Source: Mansonella perstans (taxonomy: Eukaryota; Nematoda; Chromadorea; Rhabditida; Onchocercidae). Taken from it: a stretch of DNA of 64,000 nt. The stretch is from NCBI GenBank assembly GCA_037074765.1, contig JBAMDO010000204.1, forward strand, positions 1 to 64,000. The letters are read 5' to 3'. This document shows, piece after piece, positions 26,301-38,191 of the stretch; the first letter of the stretch is position 1, and each line of letters begins with the position of its first letter. The position numbers and the translations under genes were made by a program. Under the pieces are notes generated by a model. The model ran no database searches. It had not been told where the DNA came from and was given only the letters and a program-made list of their open reading frames with translations.

Positions 26301-29300
26301 AACTGAACAAGGTGATAGTCCAGCCAGTTCACGACCTAATGGATTTGATGATGAATTTCGAGTTAAAGTTAGTCTTTGGTAGAATTGGTACTATTTATGC
26401 TATATATCATTTGAATAGCAGTGATTTGTTATTTAATAGCAACGATTTTAACATTTTTTGTTAGAAATGCTTAATTTGCTTCATTTAATAATTGAACGTT
26501 CAAAATAATTAGTGCAGATTTGATGTAAGTAACGCTTAGAGATTAATTAAGAAGTGTACTAATAATTAACTTTTGTTGATAAAGTGGTAATAAGTTTATT
26601 ATTAGTATCAATTAATAACAATGCTATCACAAATAATAATTGATGTGAATTTGGCATAAATGATATTTTAATAATAAAGGTAATTTTAAATGAAAGACAT
26701 AACTCGAATAATTATCCCATCTGTAAAGACAATTAGCTACATTTCATTTGAAATGGAGTAAAAATTTTTTTAAACTCAATTTTTTAGAATTTTTTTTTTT
26801 TAAATAATTAAATGCACACAACAAGTTTTCAGGATGATGCTATTAGTACGCCAAGTCCATTGTACGATGAAGATGATACTGAGCTATTGACCGATTTTCC
26901 AGCTAAATTTACCGGTGATGGTTGGGAAATGATGATCCGGTATCCGATAAAGAAAAAACTTATGAGTGATCGTTATTGGAAGCCGTGTTACGTGAAACTA
27001 CGTGACCATACACTTCTCTTGTTCAATTCAAAAACTGAACAAAAACCATTTCTGGAAATTCTATTACAGGTTTTCAACTTTTTTTTTCATTTTCCAATTT
27101 TTGAACTCTCATGTTTGATGTATTTTGATCTTAAATTTCAATTCAATTGTATCATAACTTCTATTCTGCCTTTCTTAGTGTGAAATTAATTTGCCACTAT
27201 TCAAAACATGGAACAAATGCATGAATCATTTCTTTTGACCTTTGAGCTTAAATTACTTACTTCCATTTTATTCATTGTGTGTCTGTCTTTATTGAATAAT
27301 TTACAATATTCACTGGATTTGAAATTATTATTAATTTATAATTTTAATAATTGTTATTCAGTTATAAATTTTTATATATTTTTTTTTTGCTGTAATGAAC
27401 AAATATATTTATACAATAATTTATTGATTTTTTTGATCGGCTGAATGAGATTTATCTGATCATTATTTCATTTAATCAGAATTGTTAATTTAATAATTAA
27501 TTTATGATTAGTGACCTAATGATTTTATTTTAAGAAAATGATTAAATCATTTTTAAACATTTAGAACATTTTTAAATAATATCGTTTCAGGCGACTTACT
27601 CTCTTTCGGATCCAACATTGCAAGCATATGATGTTTATGGCAAAATTCATACAGTGAAATTGCAATGTGTTTCATACAAAGAACGAGTTGGCATAAGACC
27701 AGGTATACAAATGCCATTTTAAAATTTAAAATTTCAAAACAAAATTCTACATTAATCCATACCTTTAATTATTCCTTAAATAATTGTTTGCTAGATCATA
27801 ATTGTTATCAAAAATTTTTGAAATTTTAATTTAAGCACTAATTTTCTTTAGCATTTCAAGCCTTTAAAACTATTAAGCAAATTTTTGAGAAGAATTTTGC
27901 GCATAATTTTTTTAGGACAAATTTCACGGCTAGTGGAAGGACATGTGACAAAATATGGCTTGCCACTGGAACATTCGGCTCAATGCACCATTTTACTGAA
28001 ATTTGGATCGTTAAATGCCATGGAATTATTCACATTTGTTGCTACAGTTGAAGATATTCTATTTCGATGTGTTATTGTACGAAATAATAAACCTATATAT
28101 AAACAGGATGAAGTTCAGGTATTAAATTAAACTAGGAAAAATTTTAAAAGCTTCAAATCTTTATCAATTTTTTTAGTTACAGTTGATTAGCGTCTACCTT
28201 TATTAGCTTATAAAGATTGCATAATTAATCTGTTTATAAATTCTTAACTTTTTAATGTAACTTCAAAATTATTTGCTGTCATTACTGAACAAAAGCAGAG
28301 AAAATGCTTTACACAAGGGCAATTAATTGTCCTAAAAACATATGACCGCTGTTAATTTTTTTTTTTTTTAAAGGAAGGTACTAATTAGAAGATGAAATTA
28401 AAGGTTAACATTGTAAGCAAGAACAACACAGTTATTTTGTTTTCTGAAATAATTTTATAATTCTTTTTGAAAAGATTCATTGCTATGATGAATATTCTGC
28501 TTATGTGGATAAATTCAATATTCTGAGCGATCAGAAAGCTCGTGTACGATTATTTTGCCTTGCATTCATTTCCGGATCACCTATGCTCGAAATTGGTCTC
28601 AATGATCGTCGTAGACAAGGAAAGGTCTGTTTGTTTGTTCAATAGTCGTCTTTTTAAGAATTCTTAATTTATCATTTGAAATTACTGTATTACACTGTTT
28701 TTTTATCTTTTACTGTGTTACATTGCTGTTTTATCTTTTCATATCCAAATAATAATGAAATATTTTGTAGGAAATTGTCCGTCGGAAAGATATTTTACCG
28801 ATGTATACCGAAAGATGGATACGATTTGAAAATGTTGACTTTCACAATGTTGTTGAGCAGGAAACATTTGAAAAGGAGCAAGTGATTCGATTTTCACCTC
28901 CTGACGGATGCTTTTTTGAGGTATCATTTATTGATTATTCCAGTACTTCATGCATAATTAAGAGAGATAAAGAAATAGTTATGAATGTAACTATTAGTTT
29001 CATTACATATATCATTAGACAGATAGAAATTCAGATCATTAGAAGGATTGAAGCTCTAATTATCCAGACTTAATGATAAAAATGATCTATAAGATTCATA
29101 AAATATTTCAGATATCAAAAGAGTTGATTGATGCTTATAATATTGAAATTTATAGTGAAATTTTTGTTACAATAGTAAGCATCTAATTGTTCCATTATAA
29201 AATTTTCTCGAACTTTTATTTGAATTAAAACAAAATTGGGCAAAAATGCGAGTGTTGTTTGTGTCGTCGATAGCAATTAGAAGAAGAGTATATTTGAAAT

Positions 29301-30973
29301 TAGACATTCATACTAATATGAATGAAAATTTTTTTAGGTTATGAGATTTCGAATAAGGCCGCCAAAAAATCGTGAGAAACCACTAACAGTAAAATGTGTA
29401 ATGAAAATCGCCGGTTCGAAGGTATTATTTTTAAAATTGTATTTTTATGGGAAGTAACTTTGAAATTATTTCTGTCAAGAAATACATAATTTTATAATTT
29501 TGTCGAAGCTTTTTTTTTCATGTTTAGATTGAAATACGAATTGAAGCTATGGCAGCAGCACAAACAGAGAAAACGAACAAAAGTCAAGTGCCTTGTGAAG
29601 ATATTCAAATTCGTTTTCCAATACCTGAAGCATGGATTTATTTGTTCCGTGAAGAACGACGATGGGGTGTTGGATCGGTGCATGCAAAAGTTCGACGTGC
29701 GGGTAAAGTTAAGGTAATAACTCTAATGCAAATTAGTAAATTAATTACATGCTAAATTTTTTAAGATGTTTTTCTCTATCAGAAATTTTTTGTTTATTTT
29801 CAAATTTTTTACAATTTTTTGATTCATAGAAATTTTTTGATAAAAAACAGCATTTGCAGCATGTGTAAGTTTGTGATAATACTTATTTATTATTGATATA
29901 AGTTATTTGATAAATTTTTAAAATTTATTTTCAACAAATTTCAGAATCTCAAAGATCGTTTAATGGGTACGGTACAAAATGTTGACAATTCATTGATCGA
30001 AGCAGCTATTGGTGAAGCAAAATATGAGCATGTTTTTAGAGCTTTAGTTTGGCGTATACCACGTCTTCCAGAAAAATATCATGCTGGATACAGGGAACAT
30101 TTATTACGTTGTCGTTTTGAACTTTCATCATTCGATTTAATGCCTGAAACATTTACACCAACATGTGATGTGGAATTTACAATGCCACTTGCAATGATCA
30201 GTAATACAGTGGTACGATCAGTAAGCGTTGAGCAACATGAAGATAGCGATCGAGTGGAAAAATTTGTACGATATGTGGCAAAATGTACTTATAAAGTCTG
30301 TATTTCATCTATTTGTATTTCATCTAACTGATAAAATTAATTAATATTAGATTTTTACACGCTTAATTAAAGTCTACTAACATATTCTACTTAATTTTAA
30401 TCATTTAATTGAAAATTAAACAATCTTGAAATATGATATCTGGTTGAAGTATTGTATTCCTATGTTTTATCTGAAGTCTATTCCCTCCATATGTATCGTT
30501 ACTTTTTAGGTTGAAATAGACTATGTTCAATGCCCTGCTGATATGGATATCGATGCTATATATGATCCAACTGTAGCTAATCCAGTAAACAATCAAGAGA
30601 GTACTCCTGAAATCCATAAACCAATGTTTAGTCCAGATGAAGTGAATAAAATGCATGGAGGGTACAATTTTAATTGTTTATTTAAATAATTTCCTCAGTG
30701 GATTTTTTTTTATCTTAAATTATATTTGTCATTTTCCCCTATCACTTTAATCAGCAGTAATCATACACAAAAGTACTGCAATTTGAATTGGTCATTTTTT
30801 CATTTTTTGTTTTTTTTCAATTTTCGAATTTCAGATATAGAATTGATTTCTCGGATGCAGAAATTGGTGCAAATAGGCATAATGGTGTAGAAGATTCAAG
30901 TAGTGATGATGAGGAAGAAGATCGAAGAGCATTACCGATGATTCACATCGACCCAAAAGGATATGGTTATTGA
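13162..30973 (+). CDS. unc-41: UNC-41/stonin, clathrin adaptor for synaptic vesicle recycling (about 1,698 aa, 30 exons)
   Basis: Stonins link AP-2 to synaptotagmin and help retrieve synaptic vesicle proteins by endocytosis. Exons: 13162-13258, 14407-14570, 14693-14890, 15314-15527, 15907-15980, 16055-16208, 18749-18798, 20001-20138, 20666-20723, 21447-21728, 21908-22351, 22605-22758, 22908-23015, 23380-23438, 23732-24017, 24507-24717, 25127-25197, 25393-25491, 25703-25952, 26146-26367, 26833-27069, 27591-27702, 27916-28118, 28475-28624, 28771-28920, 29338-29421, 29528-29713, 29945-30295, 30510-30661, 30835-30973. Every junction keeps phase and the sum is divisible by three. Residues 1-1111 are disordered, with AP-2-type WxxF motifs (W235, W294, W784, W989), one NPF (680-682, EH-domain ligand) and one DPF (1040-1042). 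Residues 477-624 are Tyr/Gln-rich. From about 1135 comes the stonin homology domain (GDGWEMMIRYPIKKKL), then the mu-homology domain to about 1670 and an acidic tail (SSSDDEEEDRR). An in-frame stop lies upstream of the ATG. Least certain are the first exon, the end of exon 12 (GC donor, or GT at 22741) and whether exon 19 holds a small intron. Length is close to what I recall for C. elegans UNC-41. Confidence 0.93.
13841..14030. repeat. 24-bp direct repeat pair in unc-41 intron 1
   Basis: The same 24 bases (beginning AAAAGAGAAATGACATCTAA) occur exactly at 13841-13864 and 14007-14030, 166 bases apart. Such an exact pair in AT-rich intron DNA points to a fairly recent small duplication. Confidence 0.7.
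14599..14628. repeat. Perfect hairpin with GAAA loop in unc-41 intron 2
   Basis: GTCTTAACAACT (14600-14611) and AGTTGTTAAGAC (14616-14627) are perfect reverse complements separated by GAAA; one more T-A pair can form outside. It lies centrally in the 122-base intron 14571-14692. In RNA this is a 13-bp stem capped by a GNRA-type tetraloop. Confidence 0.8.
15743..15776. repeat. 12-bp inverted repeat in unc-41 intron 4
   Basis: TTACGATTATAA (15743-15754) and TTATAATCGTAA (15765-15776) are exact reverse complements around a 10-base loop. It lies inside intron 15528-15906. No coding sense was seen. Confidence 0.75.
16590..16795 (+). repeat. TTTGTTTA/TTTACTTG low-complexity tract
   Basis: Degenerate T-rich repeats of TTTGTTTAC and TTTATTTG type fill this stretch of unc-41 intron 6. 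Because the units rarely form TAA, TAG or TGA on this strand, all three plus-strand frames stay open for 60 to 110 codons. The apparent Leu/Phe/Cys-rich proteins are artefacts of that. Confidence 0.8.
17207..17362. repeat. (GT)n microsatellite
   Basis: Imperfect TGTATG/TGCGTG repeats pass into a nearly pure GT run from about 17307 to 17362, inside unc-41 intron 6. Likely length-polymorphic. Confidence 0.9.
17981..18075. repeat. 20-21 bp tandem repeat with TTATC cores
   Basis: Four consecutive units start at 17981, 18001, 18022 and 18043, with a partial fifth at 18064. The unit is of the form ATTTATCATCCAGCGGTTATC. Each unit carries two TTATC words, that is GATAA on the other strand. It lies in unc-41 intron 6. 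Confidence 0.85.
20406..20449. repeat. Cluster of five TGATCA palindromes
   Basis: TGATCA occurs five times in 44 bases (starting near 20406, 20414, 20424, 20433 and 20443), in unc-41 intron 8. Spacing is 8 to 10 bases, close to one helical turn. Confidence 0.75.
24118..24400. repeat. About 30-bp tandem repeat, roughly nine copies, in unc-41 intron 15
   Basis: Units of the form GATAATTTGATCAGATGATT followed by GATTTTTAGG are repeated head to tail with substitutions and small indels. Some units carry ACAATTTATC in place of the TTGATC part. The array fills most of the intron 24018-24506. Several units contain TTTTTAGG, an acceptor-like string. Confidence 0.85.
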
Positions 30974-33769
30974 TGAAATTACTGCAGGAGAATTTTGCAA
31001 ATTTTTTAACTGCTAATTAGAAACGTTCATTTTTGCATATTTCATAAACATTGAGCAAAATTTTTAACATTGACCTAAATTTTTAATTAGTTTTATAAAT
31101 TTGGTTATTTTGTTTAAAAAAAAACATATATTGTTTACATTGTAATATTTTTTCCTGTCGCATTCTTTTCTTGAATTTAATTTATAAATTATAAATTCTA
31201 CTTCACTCGAAATTTTCATTCGTATAAAATTTGTGTTGCATTTTTCGAAAAGATTATTTGCATCGTTATTTTATATGTTAGCTTGTAAATGCAAGCAATG
31301 ATTAGAACGGACAGCATTTTTTTGCAGGAAATATTTAACATTACATATTATTATGATTCTTTTTTAAATGTATCAAATTAATCAATTAATTAATTGAAAA
31401 GGACAGTGTTTGCAGGTATAGATCAAAGTATTTTCGACTGAAATTTTAAAATTCACTGTATAGATAGATATCAATGCATTACTCACTTTGTGATCCATTG
31501 GACAAAAGTTGTCAAAGTTTCGGATAAACGTTTCAGGTGTAATTTTTACAATTAATTTATGATGGAAATACTTTTTTTCTCCCTCTCTCTTTATCATACA
31601 CTCTTTCGCTCTCTTTCTCATTTCTCATTAATGATCTCTTACATTCTTTATTAATTTTTGATCATTAATCTCTTTTATCATCAATTCATTTTTTCTTTTT
31701 TGTTTAAATCTCTTAAATTTGCAGTTGTACAAGAATTTAAAAAATCGATTTCTAGAAATTTTGTGACAAATCTTTTTAATTTAGCATTTAAGTACTAATT
31801 TGAATTTTCTCCTAAAATTCTTGCTTTTTTTTTTTTGTTTCCATTCAATTTCACTAATATTTCATTTTAAGACACATCGAATCAAACGATTCCTGCATGA
31901 ATTAACTGATTTTAAAAGAATTATTCAATTATTATCAACCATTTCATAGACTAACTTCTATTCTATAATTTTTTTGAAATGATCATTTTTTAATCTAAAT
32001 TGTTAGATATTTCAAAATCAAACATAACGCTTCCTTCTTGAATTTTCCGTTTAGTTTTATGCGAAATGAATGTATCATATGTTTCATTAATTTAATTAAA
32101 AATGTTTCATCCATATTTCTTATCAATAAATTCAATTGCTATTACATGTTCTTTTGATATTTATTAATGATGATGTAATCAGTGTTATCGATTTGTATCA
32201 TTACGTTACGAAAATTAATCATGTTCGCATTCATTGATATAAATTAACTGATAAATGGTAAATGTTGTATATGTTTACAGTTCAAAAAAAACAATGTCTA
32301 ATATTACAAAAATGAACAGTGCATAAATAGCATTTGACAAAAAATCGAAATAATTATTAAAAGCTATTTGTTTTTCAAGCCTAAAGTTTGAAATTTCTCC
32401 GCCAAGGAAGTAAAAGGACAGGGAAAAAGTTCCTTTTGGAATTTTTCTGATATTGTTAAGTTTTTCAAGAAGTCAAAAAAAAACGTAACAATCATTGTGA
32501 AATAAATTTTTGAAAAAAATTTTTAAATAATTCAATTGAAAAGTATAATCGCTGAAACTGGCGCATAGATAATTAAATCAATAACATCATTTCCCAAAAA
32601 ATAAACAAGCAGAAACCAGAAAGAATTTAAGCCTAAGATTTCCGATTGGTTAATTGTATAATTTTTTCGTTTATAAAAAATCAGGATAATATTGTCATCT
32701 AATTCGATGAAAAGTGATTTTGTATCTTTTCAATTTTTTCCAATTGCTCAATCAATTTATGAACAAAAAATTGTATATTTAACAATATGTTATTTATCCT
32801 GAAATATTTTTCAAAAATGCTGCAAGTACGCACAGGTTAAAAATAATACAGCTAAAGTGATTAGTCAATGATGAATATAAAATTGTTTTGTTTTGAAACC
32901 AGAATAAGCCATCAAGCTACTGTATTTATCTGTTTTTATTTCATTAGCCAGATTAATTAATTTCCACTTCGACTTATACAATTATTTGATTGCGTAATTT
33001 TTTTTAACTATTCTGCATCAACTCTTATAATCCTTATAGCGATGAAATAATGATTTTGTATATGGTATGATAAAATCGTTATATCGCGGAATTCTTCCCT
33101 TGAAGCAAGTAATTACCAATGATAGAACCTGCTAGATTTGATAGTAGCAGTAGCATTGTTGTTATTCGAAATGATAAGCAAAGTTTTTATTGTGGAGAAT
33201 AGTAGGAGATTCAGGTTCTGATCTGCTGCAATGTTTCGACAGATGGTTCTCGGATGATTCGAGCGATGTTTTTCGTTTTTCTTCAGTTGTAACCACTTCT
33301 GCTATTATTTGACAGCTTTAACACATTGTTTTATCACCTGCTAAATATCCGTACAATATTATATTTTGACATTTACAATCATATTTATTTTAACATTTAT
33401 CAATTGATCGATCTCTCAATTCACAGTCTGAAAAACAGTAATAGGGTAGCAGAATTGAAATGGATGATAGGATCAGGTAGACTGAGAAAGAGAAAGAACG
33501 GATGAATTTCCGAATAAAAGGCTTTGACTTCGCAACAAACTGCAAGTTCAAATGATTTTCATTCTCCCTAATGTCAATTAATCGAAGTCAAGACTTTTTA
33601 AATTCTTCAAATCTTCATAATAAAGCTATTATATAACAAAACGTATTTCCATAGTGTATTATCATTTATATTAATGCAATTCCGTTTTGAATTAAATAAA
33701 TCAAAAATTTAATGCAATTTTGTAACTTAAGACTTTTTAATAAGAATAATACTTCCGCTAAAGGCGACT
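30974..33769. other. Intergenic, no gene supported
   Basis: Contains the 3' end of unc-41, which has no clean AATAAA close to the stop; TTTATAAAT-type strings follow at about 31090. The remainder is AT-rich, with pyrimidine-rich CTCTCTTT runs near 31580-31680. No linked coding exons were seen on either strand. Confidence 0.6.
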
Positions 33770-34997
33770 ATGGCGTCAACATTGCTTTTAATCGTTAGTC
33801 TTTTGATGGTTCAAATAACAAATTCTCAAACAAATCAATGTGACTGCGAAAATGACTACGATTCACCATTTTGTGATGGAATTAAGGAAAAGTTAGCAAT
33901 TGATTTTATTCACTTACATAATCAGTTGAAAATTTACGATTGCATAAAATTTGAAACATTGTTTCTGCAAAGTGTCATTTTAGAGAAAAAGATTGTTATG
34001 AAGATAGTGATAAGGAAAAGTTATCAGCGAAAGGGATACATTGTGCGAAAAGTTGTGAAACATGTTGCAAGTTACCACGTTATCAATGTAGCGATCGCGG
34101 AGGTAATCAGTACCTTTAACTTCGCAACTAATCAGTTTAATGAAACTAATTTAAAAAAAACCAATTTAAATTACAATTTTAATTTCTTTTATTATTTCAA
34201 GAATTATTGCGAAACAATAATCTTTCGTTTTTTTTTTAAAGATATAAAATTCATTTTTAGTTCGCTTAGACTGTAAAAAAATCAAAACAAATGGCTTATG
34301 CAAAACTACACATGCGTTAATCGTGTCACTAATTAGCACAGAATGTCCTAAAACATGTGGTCTATGTGGCCAAGAATGTGTGGACAGTAATGCAGAAATC
34401 TGTGGTATTTTGAAAACAAGCTGTGACAGCGAAGAATCAAAAAGATTATGTCCCAAAACATGCAATGTTTGTCAGCCACTAAGTTTGTTCCTATTTTAAT
34501 TAAATTTATTGGCTTGTTTCATTTTCGAAAAATGCCCAAATTATTGTCCTATTCAGATATTTGTTTCGACACCGTAGCGTATTGTTCGTCAATAAAAGAT
34601 AGTTGCAATGATGCAAAAATGAAACCTCTGATGCAGTTAGCATGTAACGGAACATGTGGCTTCTGTCATTCAGAATCCACAACAATAAAGCCAAGCTCAA
34701 TTTGTGCTGATACAGATTCCAGGTTTCTAGAACCATTTATCTAATTATATGATTATTTAGAAAATATTACGTAAAAAGATTCATCGATGAGTTAATTTCA
34801 ATTAGCTTTCATTTATTTGAGCAATTCATTAAGATCATGAAACTAAATTCCTTTTTTAAATTAAACCTTTTAAAATTTATTTTTCTATTCGAATCATTCA
34901 ATTTAGGTGCACTGTATGGGCAGCTAATGGATTTTGTACAAATCCATTCTATAAATCAATGGTAAGGAAATGTTCGAAAACATGTGGTCTGTGTTGA
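33770..34997 (+). CDS. Secreted five-ShKT-domain protein (239 aa, 5 exons)
   Basis: Exons 33770-33891, 33984-34102, 34261-34482, 34557-34722 and 34907-34997 join in phase to a TGA. Residues 1-19 are a signal peptide (MASTLLLIVSLLMVQITNS). The rest is five consecutive ShKT (SXC) six-cysteine domains. Cysteines: 35, 45, 61, 65, 68 with 24 or 26; 76, 85, 94, 109, 113, 116; 120, 128, 135, 144, 148, 151; 157, 164, 171, 184, 188, 191; 204, 211, 220, 232, 236, 239. The last cysteine is the last residue. Only domain 5 has the textbook WAxNGFC/NP core; the others have diverged but keep the C-x3-C-x2-C ending. ShKT domains are very common in nematode secreted and surface proteins and are not by themselves evidence of toxicity. 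There is no enzyme domain (no astacin, tyrosinase or peroxidase), so this is a stand-alone ShKT protein. The site of action is extracellular; the partner is unknown. Confidence 0.9.
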
Positions 34998-35029
34998 CAA
35001 AATAGCTGTAAAGTGCTTTACAAGTTAAA

Positions 35030-35035
35030 AATAAA
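35030..35035 (+). other. Polyadenylation signal AATAAA of the ShKT gene
   Basis: AATAAA lies 33 bases after the TGA of the five-ShKT gene and is followed by a T-rich stretch, fitting the short 3' untranslated regions usual in nematodes. Confidence 0.6.
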
Positions 35036-36913
35036 TTTTTTTTTTTAAAAAAAATCATTTTAGAGCGAATTCCGAATGACGAAAGATATTTGCAAATTTA
35101 TTAATTCATTTTTAAATTCTTTTTAACAAACAAATTTAATTTATATATAAGATCCTTTGATGTTGTATCATATAAAATTTGATTTGCAACTAACAAAGTT
35201 ACCCTTAGATAAAGTTACCGAAATTTGCAGAAATTTTATATGCCGCTTTTTTTGTGTGTAAATTCCTTTTTGTCCAATGGATGAGTAACTGCCTCTCATA
35301 TATCTCTCTCATATATCCCTCTCATACATCCCCTATGTAAACGATAAGAAAGTGATTATCAGTGATTTAACCCAACAAACTTGGTTCTATTGTATGATAT
35401 TATCTTTGCTCTTAATCATAATTGTTCTTTGTATTGCTTTTAAAATAAGTTATTTACCAATAAAAGATCATTAAATCATTGTATTTCTGCTAAACAACAA
35501 TAATCACATCATTGTCTACAAACTACAATTAACACAAACTGAACTTCTCACTTTTGGGATTTTATAGATTCTGGAAAATGAACTAATTATATTGCTAGAT
35601 CATGAAATAGACACAGAAACTAAATGTTATGATTAACTTTAGAAAGGAAGTGAGAATAAATGCTACAAAGTACTTAATAAATTAATGAAGAAATAATTTG
35701 TCGTAATTTTTGAATTTGTATAAAGTTATGACCTTTGTGAATGATAAATTTCTACATGATTAGCTGTTGATACGAGTAAATTCACTTTTCTCCCTTTATC
35801 AAACAAAAGTGGGAAAAAATTAATGGAAAAATTTTTTTGAAGAAATTGAAATTATCGGATAAATAAGTTTCGGATATCATATCTTCATGGAGAACAGTGC
35901 GTTATTTTTTCATCAAAAAATTTTTTAAAATTTTCCATAGTCCCAATTTCATTATTTTCGGCATATTACTTTATAGTTATAATATGCAAAATATAGTAAT
36001 CAACTTTACAAGTAATCATTGCTTTTTTTCTGCATGAAATATATAGCTCATTTTGCGAAGTTTTCATTGGCCAAAGTTAGACAATTGATATACTTTGCTA
36101 GCATTAAAGTTTCTGGAATTTTTGTGAAATTTTATGCCATTTGTTCATTGAGCAATTATTTTATTGGCTAATGAAGCTGACATCTGATTGTACAAGTATT
36201 ATTGTTCGGCGGGTAAACAAGTGATTGCAGAGATAAAAATATTTCGATTGTTCAGCAGCTACTGTGCACTTTGTTTCAATCGATATATCAACTGTAAAAA
36301 ATTCTAAATTTGAAGAAGCCATTAATTCACTATTTTTTAAATTCCACTATTATGATCTAGGCAAGTCATAAATAATTTACAGTAGGCATGAAATTTGTAG
36401 CAAAATTACAAGAATGATTTGTTTAAAATACAACTTTCAAAAAATTTTAAAACCAAAAAAGTATACTAAAGAAAATTCAATGCTAAATCAAAGACAAGAA
36501 CTGCTTTAACCAATTTAATTAAATAATTTAAATCTATTTCTAAATAAATTAAAAATTTTGGAAAGTGAGTTTCTTCATTGTTGATGCCTCTAAAGATCAT
36601 ACTATCTTCGTGTAACTGGACGATCGACAATGACATGCTTTATTATATGGCATATTGGCTAATGGATAAATTCGTATCAATTCGTCATTGTTATTATCCC
36701 AAATTGGTAATTAATAAATCGTATCTTTTAGTTTAAATATATACGATAACAAATTGTCATTGAATTGTCAAGTAAAATATTATTTATTTTTTAAATCGAG
36801 AATTTGCAGCTGTCTTTAGTTGACATTTCAGTCTCTTTCAATTATTACATCAATAATTTCCTTCAGTGATTTCAAATACTGAAATTTTTAATTAATATTA
36901 TTATGCAATATAG
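35036..36913. other. Intergenic, no gene supported
   Basis: AT-rich DNA. A short CTCTCATATATCC-type repeat occurs at 35295-35330. At 36585-36730 a frame beginning LLMPLKIILSS stays open for about 50 codons but is not linked to a recognisable gene. Confidence 0.55.
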
Positions 36914-38191
36914 AGCAATAAATTACATCACTTTTGTCACGATGGTGATAGCATATTAAACGAAGCACCATTTGTCGATGAAAGTTCAAAACTTAAGCTA
37001 GAGCGACACAATTACGAAGACATAACTCTTTGTAGATTATCTTGGACATATAATTTTATTAAATGATATTCAGAATCAACATCCAGATACATGCATTCAT
37101 TGACCATTTATGGTTTCTCCTTTAATTAGCAAAATCTCCTTTATGATCTGTTGTCATTTCAATTTGGACTAAAATTAAGTTTAAGTTAAGAAAAAGTAAA
37201 ATGAATGGTGATTAATTTGATTTTCCTTTTCCGTTATCATCAACATATCGTAATTTTTGATTGAACTCAAGCAGCAGCGATTCCGTAAAACTGTTAAATT
37301 TAGATTGATTCAACAGTTTCAGAAAGAAGACGCGTTGAAGAAATCAAAATGTTTATTGAATTGCATTATTGGAAATAAAATTCATTATGTGTTGCAGATA
37401 GCGTAATTTTGCATCCACGAATTTTTTAATCTTATCATTTCGTCAGTACAATTACTACTACATGGTTTTAATAAAGTAAACAGCCTATAAAAAGTATTGA
37501 GTTCACAAATACATTGCACTAATGAACAGTTCAGTAAATTGGACTCACGTTTTGACTGTCAGAAAAAAATGTTAGTAAAATTAAGTCTTAGAATTTTTGC
37601 ATTAAAATTATCTTGAAGAACTGCAAAAATCTGATAGCGAATTTCTTTAAACAAATCTTAATAACCCAGATAATATCATTAAGGTTGTGCTAACAGAATT
37701 ACTGGAATTTGATGAATCCCGCGTGTTTTCGCCATTGAGAATGATTGTTTATCACTTCAACCGTTAATTGTTACACGACAGGTATCTGACTTTGTTTGAC
37801 AAACAGAAATATGTCTATGTTTTATTAATTATGAAACTTATCAAAGTGCCGCATGATGGTACAGCATAAACTGAATGAAATGAAGTTTCATTTAGCACAA
37901 TGTGTTAAATGAAACTCAATGTCTATTTATTTTCGTTGAATCATCGGATGAATAAATCCACTGATAAATTGCATTTTAATTACGCATCTAAAAGATAATA
38001 AATGTATTTCAATCATCCAAAGACAACAAATCATTCCAGAAATCAATGATCAAGGAGATACAGAGATCTGTGATGTTATTGATACACTGAATACGAATAC
38101 ATTTACTACTGTAACATTAGCTATATCAATGTGTATTTTTCTTATCATCATAATCAGTATACTGCTTTTGTCAGATGACGAATTACACTGA
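36914..38191 (+). pseudogene. Eroded coding relics of an unrecognised membrane or secreted protein
   Basis: Three stretches look like former exons although stops and frame changes separate them. First, 36914-37066 reads SNKLHHFCHDGDSILNE and continues through a Lys/Glu-rich part before a stop. Second, about 37515-37750 has a Cys-containing piece (HCTNEQFSKLDSRFDC) and, in another frame, VVLTELLEFDESRVFSPL, with internal stops. Third, 37952-38191 is open for 79 codons and ends in a hydrophobic segment (AISMCIFLIIIISILLL) plus a short acidic tail and TGA, like the C-terminal anchor of a type I membrane protein. Codon content is less AT-driven than in the surroundings. The family is not recognised. 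It may instead be a poorly modelled live gene; I infer a pseudogene from the stops. Confidence 0.35.
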
